Assembly (NCBI RefSeq): GCF_025465945.1
Contig: NZ_JANLNW010000052.1
Coordinates: 284,075-348,074 of the forward strand
DNA from: Pseudomonas sp. 6D_7.1_Bac1
Lineage (GTDB): Bacteria; Pseudomonadota; Gammaproteobacteria; Pseudomonadales; Pseudomonadaceae
Reading direction: 5' to 3'
DNA: 64,000 nucleotides
Shown here: in pieces, positions 1 to 8,786 of the stretch
Numbering within the stretch: the first letter of the stretch is position 1
Layout of the letters: each line of letters starts with the position of its first letter
Made by a program: the position numbers and the translations under genes
The notes under the pieces: model-generated
Database searches by the model: none
Seen by the model: only the letters and a program-made list of their open reading frames with translations
Told to the model about the DNA's origin: nothing

Positions 1-904
1 CCACTTGTTCGCGTAGCCAGGTGTTGGCGCTGTCCAGATCGCTGGTTTGGCTCCACTGCATGTCGAGGGTGAACCCCGGCACGCCGTTCGGTGCTTCGCA
101 GTGGCTGAAGACCGAGTCTTTGGCCAGCAGGTGCTGGATGCGTCGGGGCAGGGTCAGGATAAAATCAGTCCCCGTGATCAACTTGAGCGCAGCGCTATAG
201 CTGTTGGAGCGCGCAACGATCTGGCGTTTGTGCGCTTGTTGGGCGAGCCAGCCGTCGACCATGTTGGTGGTGGAGGTCCATGGCGTAGGGAAGACGTGTC
301 GGCGTTCGACGTAGGCTTTGAGACTGATGCGCGGTTCCAGCGGCGTCGCCCGCTTGTCGAAAACGCACACCAGATCGTCCTCAAGCAACACCTGGGATCT
401 GATGTCATTGTGGCTGCGATGAAAGTTCGGGCCGAAGCAAATCACCAGGTCGAGGCTGCCATCGCGCAGCTCGTCGGCCGGGATGTCGGTTTCGAGTTTG
501 TGCACATTGACGATCACCGGCAGGTCGGCGAAATCGAAGTTCTTCAAGAGCCGCGGCAGGATCAGGTGTTCGAAATATTCCGGTGCACAGATGTTGAAGG
601 TCACCGCTTGCCGCGTCGGGTCGAACGCCTGAACGCCGGCATGGCACAGGTTGATGCTTTCGAGAATCTTCAGCACATGTGCGTACATGGTGCTGGCTTT
701 GTAGGTCGGACGCATACCCGTGCGGGTATTGATGAACAACTCGTCCTCGAAACTGGTGCGCAGCTTCTTCAGGCAGTAACTCACCGTGGACTGGCTGACA
801 CACAGCGCTTCAGACACACCGGTGACGCTGCTTTGCTCATACACGGCGATGAACACCATGAGGTCCTGCATGTCGAGCTTTCTAAGCAAGTTACTGTTCA
901 GCAT
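1..904 (-). CDS. LysR-family transcriptional regulator (3' end cut by window edge)
   Basis: About 301 codons are open from an ATG at 904 to the window edge, so nearly the whole of a typical 300-residue LysR protein is visible. The N-terminus reads MLNSNLLRKLDMQDLM, followed by a winged helix-turn-helix containing VSEALCVSQSTVSYCLKKLR. The rest is a periplasmic-binding-like effector domain, with segments such as DLVICFGPN and KLITGTDFILTLP. The style resembles the NodD/LeuO branch of the family. No divergent target gene lies next to it: the next gene, cynX, is on the same strand and ends 208 bp upstream. Its target is unknown. A perfect LysR-type palindrome at 927-945, 23 bp upstream of the start, suggests autoregulation (inference). 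Confidence 0.85.
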   Translation of the reverse strand, partial: MLNSNLLRKLDMQDLMVFIAVYEQSSVTGVSEALCVSQSTVSYCLKKLRTSFEDELFINTRTGMRPTYKASTMYAHVLKILESINLCHAGVQAFDPTRQAVTFNICAPEYFEHLILPRLLKNFDFADLPVIVNVHKLETDIPADELRDGSLDLVICFGPNFHRSHNDIRSQVLLEDDLVCVFDKRATPLEPRISLKAYVERRHVFPTPWTSTTNMVDGWLAQQAHKRQIVARSNSYSAALKLITGTDFILTLPRRIQHLLAKDSVFSHCEAPNGVPGFTLDMQWSQTSDLDSANTWLREQV

Positions 905-926
905 CCGTACTGTCTCACTCCGCTCG

Positions 927-945
927 TTGCGCAAGTTGTGCGCAA
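927..945. promoter_or_regulatory. LysR-type palindrome upstream of the first regulator
   Basis: TTGCGC, seven bases, then GCGCAA form a perfect dyad with the T-N11-A pattern typical of LysR binding sites. It lies 23-41 bp upstream of the regulator start at 904. Binding by that regulator is inferred. Confidence 0.45.
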
Positions 946-1014
946 ACGTGTGCGAGTGATGCTAACGGAACGATGGTCCCAGGAGAATGGCCCGTAGGAT
1001 TATTCACGGACAAG

Positions 1015-1055
1015 TGTGGGACAGAAACAGTAATGAACACGACGTCTGTCCCACA
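1015..1055. repeat. 11-bp perfect inverted repeat
   Basis: TGTGGGACAGA at 1015-1025 is matched by TCTGTCCCACA at 1045-1055, with a 19-base spacer. It sits in the 207-bp gap between the LysR gene and cynX. No T-tract follows on either strand, so it is not a clear terminator. It could be an operator, an RNA hairpin, or a diverged REP-like element, since the arm begins TGTGGGA as the REPs do. Confidence 0.5.
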
Positions 1056-1111
1056 GAAGCCCTGAGTGGCTGAACACCTTCAGCGGGAGTGATTCATTAA
1101 TGTGCTCCTGA

Positions 1112-2296
1112 TCAACCAATGTGTTTGGCGTAGTGCCGTGGGTCAAAGCGCAACACCATCAGGACCATCAGCAGCATCACGGCCGTCAATGACCACCAGG
1201 CCCATTCGAAACTGCCCAGTTGATCGCGAATCATCCCGGCGATCAGCGGCGACACCCCGGCGATCAGATAACCAATCCCTTGCACGAACGCCGTGAGCCC
1301 ACCGGCGCGTTGAGGGTTGTCCAGATGATCCAGGGAAACGATCAGGCTCATGGGAAACAAGCCGCCGATGCCAAGGCCCAACAAACACGGCCAAAGCAGG
1401 CTCAGGTGTTGCGGGCTGAGGATCAGTCCGCAGAAGCCGGCCATGATCAATCCCAGCAACACCACCAGAACCCGTCGTTTGTCACGCCTGCGGTTGGCGA
1501 TGGCCGGGGTCAGCAAACCGGAGAGCACTTCCATGGCCGTCAAAAAGCCTAACAGCAGGCCGGCGTTCTGTTCGCTCCAGCCTTTTTCGACGTAGTACGG
1601 CGCCAGCCAGGCCAGCACGCAGGTGTAGGACGCCGTGCCCAAGCCGAAGAAAATCGCCAGCAGCCAGGCGCGGGAGTTGCTGAAGAACGTTTCGTTGCGG
1701 TGCGCGGTGGCCGGTTGTGCGGGGACGGCGTGGCGTTGGCCGTACCAGAGCAGCAGGGCCAGCAGCGCCAACACCGCCCAGATCGCCAGCCCTATACGCC
1801 AGTTGCCGGTACGAGTCATCACCAAGGGCGCGAATGACGCCGTGATAGCCGCGCCGCCCATGATCGAGGTGACGTAAAGCCCCATGAACAACGAGACGTT
1901 GTCGCTGAAGCGGGACTTGATCAGCGCCGGCATCAATGCCTGGATCAGCGCAATGCCGACACCTGCGAGCACGGCACTGAGGATGAGTTCGGCGGCCGAG
2001 TCGAGGAATAGCCGCGACACGGTGGCAAGACCAATGATCAGCAGTGATAGCACCACCGTCCGGTGTTCTCCAAGACGCCGACTGACGCTCATGCCGAAGA
2101 ACATCGCCAGGCCCATGGCCATCACCGGCAGCATGGTCAGCAGCGACGCCAGGCTGAAACTCAACGGGATATCGCCGCGAATGGCCGACAACAGCGGGCC
2201 GACGGCGGCCATCGACGGACGCAGGTTCAGGGCGACGAGGATCACGGCGATCATCAGCCAGACAGCGGGGCGGGAGGTGGCGCGAACGTTTTCCAT
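1112..2296 (-). CDS. cynX: CynX-type MFS transporter (cyanate transport family)
   Basis: A 394-residue major facilitator protein with about 12 hydrophobic segments. The NLRPSMAAVGPLL stretch in the first membrane helix is characteristic of the CynX/NimT group. It follows cynT and cynS on the same strand, as in the E. coli cynTSX operon, which is the main reason for the name. The ATG at 2296 is preferred over one at 2302 because AAGG is better spaced from it. A 149-bp gap with a hairpin at 2409-2434 separates it from cynS, so it may have its own expression level. Substrate is inferred from context; other CynX-family members export nitroimidazoles or other anions. Confidence 0.8.
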   Translation of the reverse strand: MENVRATSRPAVWLMIAVILVALNLRPSMAAVGPLLSAIRGDIPLSFSLASLLTMLPVMAMGLAMFFGMSVSRRLGEHRTVVLSLLIIGLATVSRLFLDSAAELILSAVLAGVGIALIQALMPALIKSRFSDNVSLFMGLYVTSIMGGAAITASFAPLVMTRTGNWRIGLAIWAVLALLALLLWYGQRHAVPAQPATAHRNETFFSNSRAWLLAIFFGLGTASYTCVLAWLAPYYVEKGWSEQNAGLLLGFLTAMEVLSGLLTPAIANRRRDKRRVLVVLLGLIMAGFCGLILSPQHLSLLWPCLLGLGIGGLFPMSLIVSLDHLDNPQRAGGLTAFVQGIGYLIAGVSPLIAGMIRDQLGSFEWAWWSLTAVMLLMVLMVLRFDPRHYAKHIG

Positions 2297-2408
2297 AACC
2301 ATACCTTGAGGGACAAGGTGTGGATTAGGCGGCGCGGGGCGAGAGTCGGCAAATCAGAAAGTCATGTGCGGTATTTAAAAATTAAATACCGCTCGGGTGA
2401 CACACAAC

Positions 2409-2434
2409 ATCGCAGCCCCTGCTGGGGCTGCGAT
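2409..2434. repeat. Hairpin between cynS and cynX
   Basis: ATCGCAGCCCC and GGGGCTGCGAT are perfect 11-bp arms around a 4-base loop, 12 bp beyond the cynS stop codon. No U-tract follows in the direction of cynS transcription, so it is more likely an attenuating or mRNA-protecting hairpin than a full terminator. The call rests on the dyad alone. Confidence 0.55.
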
Positions 2435-2445
2435 CGTGGTTTCTA

Positions 2446-2916
2446 TCAGAACGGTTTGGTTGGCAGGTATTTGCCGTCCAGGGTGATCACCGCACGGGAG
2501 CCGCCATCCGGATCTTCGACTTTCTTGATGTCCAGCTTGAAGTTGATGGCGCTGATGATGCCGTCGCCAAACTGCTCATGAACCAAGGCCTTCAAGGTCG
2601 AACCGTACACCTGCAGCATTTCATAGAAGCGGTAGACAGTCGGGTCGGTCGGGATGCCGCCCTGAATGCTGCCGCGCAGGGGCACGCTTTGCAGCAAGCG
2701 GCTGGCATCCTGGTCCAGGTCGAGTTTGGCGCAGACCACTTCGGCTGCTTCAGCCGGCAGCGGGTGCTGGCCGAGGAGGGCGGCGGTGACGAACGCCAGG
2801 CTCAGGCCGGTGCCGTCGGTGAGGTCCTGCCATGAGAGGTTTTTACGTGCCTTGGCGTCGATGATGGTGTCGGCGAGGGCCAGGCGTGGGGCTTGAGCGA
2901 ATTGAGAGTGCAGCAT
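2446..2916 (-). CDS. cynS: Cyanate hydratase (cyanase)
   Basis: A 156-residue cytoplasmic enzyme of the usual family length. Cyanase converts cyanate plus bicarbonate to carbamate, which decays to ammonia and CO2. The C-terminal catalytic domain carries the hallmark [12 protein letters not shown], giving Arg96 and Glu99, and Ser122 follows in [10 protein letters not shown]. These match the numbering of the E. coli catalytic residues exactly. The N-terminal half is a degenerate helix-turn-helix-like domain. It lies 35 bp downstream of cynT in the same orientation and is very probably co-transcribed. The neighbouring carbonic anhydrase replaces the bicarbonate the reaction uses. Confidence 0.97.
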   Translation of the reverse strand: MLHSQFAQAPRLALADTIIDAKARKNLSWQDLTDGTGLSLAFVTAALLGQHPLPAEAAEVVCAKLDLDQDASRLLQSVPLRGSIQGGIPTDPTVYRFYEMLQVYGSTLKALVHEQFGDGIISAINFKLDIKKVEDPDGGSRAVITLDGKYLPTKPF

Positions 2917-2951
2917 GGTGATTTCCTCTTTCGTTACGTAAGAAATGTGGG

Positions 2952-3611
2952 TCAGGCGGCGTGTGGCTGTTTGCGGGTCAGTGCACAGGTAGTCGGGTGC
3001 TCGGCGAGCGAGACGAAGCGTTGGGTCGCCTCATCCAGAGCGGCGATCGAACCGCTTTCGATGTCGTAGACCCAGCCGTGCAGGTTCAGGCGACCCTGCT
3101 CCAGGGCCAGTGCAACTGAAGGGTGGGTCTTGAGGTTGGCCAGTTGGGCGACCACGTTTTCCCGAACCAGCGAATCCAGGCGCGCTTGCGCCGAGGCGTG
3201 AATGCGGGCGGCATTGACCACCTTGGCCGACTCGGCATGACGCAACCAGTTGGCAACGGCTGGCAGGTGATCCAGACATTTGCAGGTCGAGATGGCGGTC
3301 ATCGCACCGCAGTCGGAGTGACCGCAGATCACGATGTCGCTGACGCCGAGCACGGCGACCGCATATTCAACCGTGGCTGACACACCGCCTGGCTCCGGGC
3401 CGTAGGACGGCACGATATTGCCGGCGTTGCGGATGACGAACATGTCACCGGGTTCTTGCTGGGTCAGCAGTTCCGGGACTACGCGGCTGTCGGAACAGGT
3501 GACAAACAATGTGCCTGGGCTTTGGGTGGTGGCGAGTTGCTTGAACAGTTCGCTGCGTTCCGGGAATGCATCGCGTTGAAACTTCAGGAAGCCGTCGATG
3601 ATGTCTTGCAT
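2952..3611 (-). CDS. cynT: Beta-class carbonic anhydrase of the cyanate operon
   Basis: A 219-residue beta-carbonic anhydrase. The zinc ligands are Cys39 (TCSDSR), His98 and Cys101 (CGHSDCG), and the Asp41-Arg43 dyad is intact. In E. coli CynT hydrates the CO2 released by cyanase so that bicarbonate is not depleted; the same role follows from its position directly upstream of cynS. A strong AAGGAGA ribosome site sits before the ATG at 3611. It is the first gene of the operon, divergent from cynR with 109 bp between the starts, so CynR control is likely. Confidence 0.95.
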   Translation of the reverse strand: MQDIIDGFLKFQRDAFPERSELFKQLATTQSPGTLFVTCSDSRVVPELLTQQEPGDMFVIRNAGNIVPSYGPEPGGVSATVEYAVAVLGVSDIVICGHSDCGAMTAISTCKCLDHLPAVANWLRHAESAKVVNAARIHASAQARLDSLVRENVVAQLANLKTHPSVALALEQGRLNLHGWVYDIESGSIAALDEATQRFVSLAEHPTTCALTRKQPHAA

Positions 3612-3679
3612 GGCGTGTTCTCCTTGCGTCGTTGATGGGGCAAGGATGAAAGTTTTCAGCTATAGCGTCCAAGACCGGA

Positions 3680-3697
3680 TTATTATGGTTTCAATAA
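3680..3697. promoter_or_regulatory. Candidate CynR operator in the cynR-cynT gap
   Basis: TTATT, eight bases, AATAA forms an imperfect LysR-type dyad between the divergent starts of cynT (3611) and cynR (3721). In E. coli CynR binds the shared cynR-cynTSX promoter region and responds to cyanate. The exact site here is a guess from symmetry and position. Confidence 0.4.
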
Positions 3698-3720
3698 GTC
3701 ATGCCTATAGTTGAGATGCC

Positions 3721-4593
3721 ATGCTGTTACGCCATATTCGCTACCTGCTCGCGGTCGCCGAACACCGCAACTTCACTCGGGCAGCCGAGGCGTTGCATGT
3801 CTCGCAGCCAACGCTGTCGCAGCAGATCAAGCAACTGGAGGACTCGCTCGGCGCGCCGCTGTTCGATCGCTCCGGGCGCACGGTGCGATTGACCGATGCC
3901 GGTGAGGTGTATGTGCGTTATGCGCGGCTGGCCTTGCAGGACCTGGAGGCGGCCAAACGGGCGATGCACGACGTTCAGGATCTGACGCGCGGCTCGTTAC
4001 GGTTGGCCATGACGCCCACGTTCACCGCTTACCTGATCGGCCCGCTATTGGCGCGCTTCAACAGTCTGTATCCGGGAATCAATCTGAGCGTCGAGGAAAT
4101 GACCCAGGACCATATCGAGGCTGCGCTCGCCGAAGACCGACTGGACATCGGCATCGCGTTCACCGGCAGTCACCTGGCGGACATCGACAGCCAGGCGTTG
4201 TTTGCCGAAACCTTGAGCCTGGTGGTCAGCGAGGCGCATCCAGGGTTTGTCCGGCAGCAATCACTCGACGCCCAGGCGTTGGGCCAGCAGTCGCTGGTGT
4301 TGCTCAGCGGCGATTTCGCAACCCGTCAGCACATTGACCTGTATTGCCGCCAGCAGGGCGTGGCACCGCGCATTGCCATCGAAGCCAACTCCATCAGTGC
4401 GATTGTCGAGATTGTTCGTCGCGGGTCATTGGCGACGATTCTCCCCGAGGCCATCGCCCGCGAGTTGCCGGGGTTGCGACCGTTGGCACTGCAACCGGCG
4501 TTGCCACAACGTACGGTGGCATTGCTCAGTCGCAAGGGCGCTTATCGCAGTGCGGCGAGTGAAGCATTCAGGGCGCTGGCCAGTGCTCAGTGA
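3721..4593 (+). CDS. cynR: LysR-family activator of the cyanate operon
   Basis: A 290-residue LysR protein with an N-terminal winged helix-turn-helix (FTRAAEALHVSQPTLSQQIK, about residues 18-37) and an effector-binding domain. It is divergent from cynT-cynS-cynX, reproducing the E. coli cynR/cynTSX arrangement, and the start MLLRHIRYLLAVAEH is typical of CynR. Expected role: cyanate-responsive activation of the operon and autorepression. Its stop codon overlaps the end of the convergent pheC-like gene by 7 bp, so no terminator separates the two. Confidence 0.88.
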   Translation: MLLRHIRYLLAVAEHRNFTRAAEALHVSQPTLSQQIKQLEDSLGAPLFDRSGRTVRLTDAGEVYVRYARLALQDLEAAKRAMHDVQDLTRGSLRLAMTPTFTAYLIGPLLARFNSLYPGINLSVEEMTQDHIEAALAEDRLDIGIAFTGSHLADIDSQALFAETLSLVVSEAHPGFVRQQSLDAQALGQQSLVLLSGDFATRQHIDLYCRQQGVAPRIAIEANSISAIVEIVRRGSLATILPEAIARELPGLRPLALQPALPQRTVALLSRKGAYRSAASEAFRALASAQ

Positions 4594-5369
4594 CCGGGGA
4601 CGGCCAGCCACTGCGCGAGCACCGCATCATAGGCGCCCGTGGCTTTGCTCAGGTGCAGCCACTGATCCACATAACCCTTCCAGGCCACATCGTCGCGAGG
4701 GAGCAAATAGGCTTTCTCGCTGTACTGCAAGTACTGCTCAGGATTGACCGCACACAAACCGGGTTTGAGCTTCTGCTGATACCGCGCTTCAGAGGCGTCG
4801 GTGATCATCACGTCTGCCTTGTTCTCCAGTAGTTGCTCGAAAATCGTTACGTTGTCCGGGAAGAGGGTCAGCGTGGCGTTGGGCAGGTGAGTACGGGCAA
4901 ACACTTCGTTGGTGCCGCCTGCTGGCTCGATCAGCCGCACGGAAGACTGGTTGATCTGTTCGACGGTTTGATAGCGTTGTGTATCTTCGCAACGCACCAG
5001 TGGGATTTTTCCGTCGACGCCCAGCGTGTCGCTGAAAAAGGCCTTTTTCTGCCGCTCCAGTGAAACCGAAATGCCGCCCATGCCGATATCGCAACGGTCT
5101 GCCAGAAAGTCCGTCATCAGGTTCTTCCAGGTGGTGGGGACCCAGTGCACGTCAATGTTCAGACTTTTCGCCAGGGATTGGGCCATGGCGATATCGATCC
5201 CTTCGTATCCGCCGTCTGCGCGCAGGTAGGTGTAAGGCTTGTAATCACCAGTGGTACAGACTTTCAGGTGACCGCGTGCAATCACTTGGTCCAGATGCGA
5301 GGCCGCGTTCTGGGCATGGGCCTGGACACTGAACGTGAGCAAGGAGCAGAGCAGTAACGAAGCTTTCAT
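4587..5369 (-). CDS. pheC: Periplasmic cyclohexadienyl dehydratase / solute-binding-like protein
   Basis: A 260-residue protein with a cleavable signal peptide (MKASLLLCSLLTFSVQAHAQ) and a type 3 periplasmic solute-binding fold. Segments TTGDYKPYTYL, GGISVSLERQ, PAGGTNEVFAR, PDNVTIFEQLL and TDASEAR match what I recall of Pseudomonas PheC, which turns prephenate into phenylpyruvate and arogenate into phenylalanine in the periplasm. The glutamate of TDASEAR (about residue 194 of the precursor) is at the position of the PheC catalytic residue. A plain amino-acid-binding protein is the alternative, but no ABC permease or ATPase genes are adjacent, which favours an enzyme. It overlaps cynR tail to tail. 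Confidence 0.75.
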   Translation of the reverse strand: MKASLLLCSLLTFSVQAHAQNAASHLDQVIARGHLKVCTTGDYKPYTYLRADGGYEGIDIAMAQSLAKSLNIDVHWVPTTWKNLMTDFLADRCDIGMGGISVSLERQKKAFFSDTLGVDGKIPLVRCEDTQRYQTVEQINQSSVRLIEPAGGTNEVFARTHLPNATLTLFPDNVTIFEQLLENKADVMITDASEARYQQKLKPGLCAVNPEQYLQYSEKAYLLPRDDVAWKGYVDQWLHLSKATGAYDAVLAQWLAVPGH

Positions 5370-5629
5370 CGGGACGTCCTTGAGTGTTGCCGAAAGATGG
5401 AAGGGGCGGCGTCAGTATTTGTGGCCAAGTGTGATGGCGCAAGCGTGGGGCCCATCGAGTCGGGTGCTGACGCAATACTTTGAAACAGGGAGCGCTCTGA
5501 CTGACGTTAGGGACTCTTCCGACATTATTTCGTTTGCCACCTTGTTAGCGTGCCGGGAAGTTCTCGCGATCACGACCAGGGACGGTTTGGATATCGCGCG
5601 TTATTTCCATCCAGCTAAAGGATAAGCGG

Positions 5630-6034
5630 ATGTTCCAACCGTCCAATACGGCACACTTTTCACTGCAAATTCCCGGTGTTCGCAACGATTTCAAGGTGCT
5701 GGCCTTCGACGGCACTGAAGCCATCAGCACCTTGTATGGCATCCATGTCGAACTGGTCAGCGAGTACCCGGATGTCGATTTGGAGAGCCTGCTCAGCCAG
5801 CCGGCCTTTCTCCAGTTCGGTCATCACGGCGAAGGCATTCATGGGCGTATTGAAAGCGTCGTCGCCGGTGACCCCGGCAGGCGTCTGACCCACTATCACC
5901 TGACGTTGGTGCCGGCGCTGTACTACTTGCAGTTCAGCCATGATCAACGGATTTTCCAGCACCTGACGGTGCCGCAAATCATCGCCCAGGTACTCAAGGG
6001 GCATGGCATCCAGGCCGATGCCTCTATCGCCTGA
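5630..6034 (+). pseudogene. vgrG: vgrG (tssI) type VI secretion spike remnant, N-terminal 134 residues
   Basis: The 134 codons encode only the start of a VgrG spike protein: FSLQIPGVRNDFKVLAFDG, YGIHVELVSEYPDVDLESLL, and a tail ending LTVPQIIAQVLKGHGIQAD. Full VgrG proteins exceed 600 residues, so about four fifths are missing. A good AAAGGA ribosome site remains before the ATG. After the stop no VgrG core or needle sequence is seen in any frame. A short overlapping frame reading KAYIEKFGIPYGSW then stop (about 6050-6090) could be a joined C-terminal scrap, which would mean an internal deletion (speculative). No other type VI gene is nearby. Confidence 0.75.
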
Positions 6035-6497
6035 GTCCAAAGCCTACATAGAAAAATTCGGGATTCCTTATGGCTCCTGGTAATAACAACCTCGCTGCTG
6101 CGTCGATCAACAAACACCCAGCAAATGTTTAGCCGATCTGCACCCAAGGTTCTTCAAGTCTGGATTTAACGGCTTATCGCGGCGTGTGACGCTGCTCAGC
6201 CTCTGTGTTCTGCGGTTTTTTCTATGGACGGTTACTCAGTCGACACTCACCCCGAGGCTTCGCCTGGCGCTTATGCGTCCTGTCGTCAGCATCGGCGTCG
6301 ATTGACACCGGCCAGCGCTTTGAACCTGTCCGCACTTCCATCCGAGTTAGCCTTTTGGGCGCTGTGGCATTGTCGCCACGCACGCCCACCGGATGCCTGC
6401 ATTTCCCGTTGAGTTTTCATACGAATCCACGCCGTTGGCGCTGGATTCAATCGGCAGCGCCTGCGCGTTTACCTGACGCGGAAATACGAGAGTTCCC
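6035..6497. other. 463-bp non-coding stretch before the glutamine-synthetase-family gene
   Basis: I see no convincing gene, RNA gene or terminator here. The first 60 bp may be vgrG debris. The last 260 bp precede the glutamine-synthetase-like gene and presumably hold its promoter and leader. No recognised operator was found. Confidence 0.5.
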
Positions 6498-7880
6498 ATG
6501 AGTTTTGCCACGATCCCTTTTGCCTCGAAGCAAGAAGCCCTGACCTTTCTTGAGCTCAACCCGGATATCGAGATGTTTGAGTTGTTCATCCTCGACAACA
6601 ACGGCGTGCCACGGGGCAAACTGCTGCACCGTGATGAGTTGCTGGCGGTCTATGAAAGCGGTCGGCCACTGCCGAGCACCATTCTCGGGCTGACGATTAA
6701 TGGAGAGGATGTGGAAAACTCCGGGCTGGTCTGGGAGGTCGGCGACATCGATTGTCGCGCCTATCCGCTCAAAGGCAGTTTGCAGCGCATGCCGTGGCGG
6801 CAGATTCCGACGGCAGCGGTGCAAGTCAGCATGCACCCGCAGGAGGGCCTGCCGGCGACCGTGGCTGATCCGCGGCATTTGCTGGCCAAGGTGATCGACG
6901 GGCTGAAGGCTGACGGTTATTACCCGGTGATGGCGGCGGAGCTGGAGTTTTACCTGCTCGATCAGCAACGCGACAGCAATGGTCGCCCGCAACCGGCACG
7001 GGATGTCGACGGTGGGCGGCCACGGACGACCCAGGTCTACGGCTTGCGTGAGCTGGAACAGATCGAACCGTTCCTCGCCGACCTCTACGCGGCGTGCAAG
7101 CTGCAGGGCATCCCGGCACGCACAGCGATTTCCGAGTACGCCCCGGGGCAGGTGGAGATCACCCTCGAACATCGCAGCGACGCGTTGCAGGCGATGGACG
7201 AAGCGGTGCGCTACAAACGGTTGGTCAAGGGCGTGGCGCACAAGCACGGGATGACCGCGTGTTTTATGGCCAAACCCTTTGATGACCTGGCGGGCACCGG
7301 CATGCACATGCACGTCAGCCTGGCGGACAAGGACGGCAACAACCTGTTTGCCAGCGAAGCACCGGATGGCACGCCACTGCTCAAACACGCGGTCGGCGGC
7401 ATGCTCGGCACCTTGCTCGATTCATTGCTGATGTTCTGTCCCAATGCCAACTCCTATCGGCGTTTTCAGACCAACAGCTACGCGCCGCTGGCGGCGACCT
7501 GGGGTGTGGACAACCGCACCGTGAGCCTGCGAGTTCCGGGTGGACCGGCGTTTTCCCGGCACATCGAACACCGCATTTGTGGCGCTGACGCCAACCCTTA
7601 CCTGGCGGCTGCAGCGATGCTGGCCGGTATTCATCGCGGCATTCGCGAGCAGTGCGACCCCGGCGCACCGGTTGAAGGCAATGGTTACGCCCAGGCCAGC
7701 GAGTTGCTGCCGACCGACTGGCTGACCACCTTGCGCGCACTGGAAGGCTCGGCCTGGGCGCGCGATGCGTTCGGCGGGGAATTTCTTGGGGTATACCTGG
7801 CCGTGAAACGCGCCGAATACCGTCAGTTCATGGGGGAGGTCGGGGAGCAGGACTGGCGCTGGTATTTACACCAGGCGTAA
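6498..7880 (+). CDS. Glutamine synthetase family protein, probable gamma-glutamylputrescine synthetase
   Basis: A 460-residue ATP-dependent ligase. Glutamine synthetase catalytic-domain motifs are present: MAAELEFYLLD, the GTGMHMHVSL signature near residue 270, and NSYRRFQTNSYAP followed by NRTVSLRVPG. The N-terminus FELFILDNNGVPRGK and the absence of a GlnA-type adenylylation tail place it with the PuuA/SpuI group, which joins glutamate to putrescine or related polyamines at the start of polyamine catabolism. Pseudomonas carries several paralogues, so the exact amine substrate is uncertain. It stands alone, with no adjacent polyamine oxidase or transporter. A GAGAG site precedes the ATG. Confidence 0.82.
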   Translation: MSFATIPFASKQEALTFLELNPDIEMFELFILDNNGVPRGKLLHRDELLAVYESGRPLPSTILGLTINGEDVENSGLVWEVGDIDCRAYPLKGSLQRMPWRQIPTAAVQVSMHPQEGLPATVADPRHLLAKVIDGLKADGYYPVMAAELEFYLLDQQRDSNGRPQPARDVDGGRPRTTQVYGLRELEQIEPFLADLYAACKLQGIPARTAISEYAPGQVEITLEHRSDALQAMDEAVRYKRLVKGVAHKHGMTACFMAKPFDDLAGTGMHMHVSLADKDGNNLFASEAPDGTPLLKHAVGGMLGTLLDSLLMFCPNANSYRRFQTNSYAPLAATWGVDNRTVSLRVPGGPAFSRHIEHRICGADANPYLAAAAMLAGIHRGIREQCDPGAPVEGNGYAQASELLPTDWLTTLRALEGSAWARDAFGGEFLGVYLAVKRAEYRQFMGEVGEQDWRWYLHQA

Positions 7881-8010
7881 TGCTGAAAGAGCGGTCCAGA
7901 GCCTACCGCACACGGTGCGCAATTGTTCCTGGCGACTTTTTCACGAAAAATTGATGGTGAGCTGCTTACAGTTCGTGCTCAGTAGTTCCCTTTACCAAGA
8001 GTCGCCGGTC

Positions 8011-8673
8011 ATGTCTGCGCAACCACCCTCCTCAGTCGAGCACGAATTTGCTCGACGCTACGATCAGGAGCACGCTCGAGTCTGCCTCCAGCCGCATCCC
8101 CGTGGGCTGGTGCAGCGGTTTTTGCAGTGGCGTGGCAAGCGATTGGTGCGGCGCGCACTCAAGGTAGCTGGCGAGCCAGGGCTGATTCTCGATGTGGCCT
8201 GCGGGGCAGGGGGCAACTGGCCGGTACTGGCCGAGCACACCAACCGGGTGATTCTCGCCACCGATCCGTCCCAGGAAATGCTCAACCACGCCCAGACTCA
8301 CCATCCGGCTGAGCTGCTCAAACGCGTCAAAACCTTTCAGAGCTCGGCATTCACCATCGGTTTGCCGGAAAATGCCGTGGACTGCATATTTTGCATGCGG
8401 TTGTTTCAGCACATCGAAAACAGTGAACACCGTTTGGCGATACTGCGTGAGTTCCATCGTGTCAGTCGCGACACGCTGATCGTCTCGGCACAGCTCGACG
8501 GTTTTTTCGCGCTACGAGCACGGTTTGGCGAGGGTGCGCAGCCGCGTCAACTGGCCACCAGGGCTGAGCTTGAGGCCGAGTTCCGGCAGGCGGGTTTCAA
8601 GATTCTCAAATACCTGGACACCCTGCCCGGCAGCGACCTGCCACGGGTCTATGTGCTGCATAAAGCCGACTAA
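8011..8673 (+). CDS. Class I SAM-dependent methyltransferase
   Basis: A 220-residue protein starting MSAQPPSSVEHEFARRYD. Motif I is LILDVACGAGGNWPVL (about residue 60), followed by the acidic strand end VILATDPSQEML and the motif IV-like DCIFCMRLFQHIEN, all typical of a Rossmann-fold methyltransferase. The frame is open upstream to 7915, but the ATG at 8011 preceded by AAGAG is the natural start. The substrate is not evident. Neighbours (a polyamine ligase and rnd) are not functionally informative. Confidence 0.75.
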   Translation: MSAQPPSSVEHEFARRYDQEHARVCLQPHPRGLVQRFLQWRGKRLVRRALKVAGEPGLILDVACGAGGNWPVLAEHTNRVILATDPSQEMLNHAQTHHPAELLKRVKTFQSSAFTIGLPENAVDCIFCMRLFQHIENSEHRLAILREFHRVSRDTLIVSAQLDGFFALRARFGEGAQPRQLATRAELEAEFRQAGFKILKYLDTLPGSDLPRVYVLHKAD

Positions 8674-8786
8674 CCGCAGGGCGTCGGACTAATGGCGGGT
8701 GTTTTCGCTCAAGCTCTTGCTCAGTGAGTGCGCGGAAATCGCCGAGGGCGATATATACTGCGCGCCATTCTTCAAGGGAGAGCCGT

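Noticed and set aside
47..997. A 316-codon plus-strand frame at the window start
   Set aside because: It is antisense to a clear LysR regulator with an intact helix-turn-helix.
5335..5625. A 96-codon frame before the vgrG remnant
   Set aside because: It overlaps the start of pheC, has poor codon use and no family resemblance.
6447..7388. Long minus-strand frame over the glutamine-synthetase-family gene
   Set aside because: The plus-strand frame carries all the catalytic motifs; the antisense frame is biased in composition and featureless.
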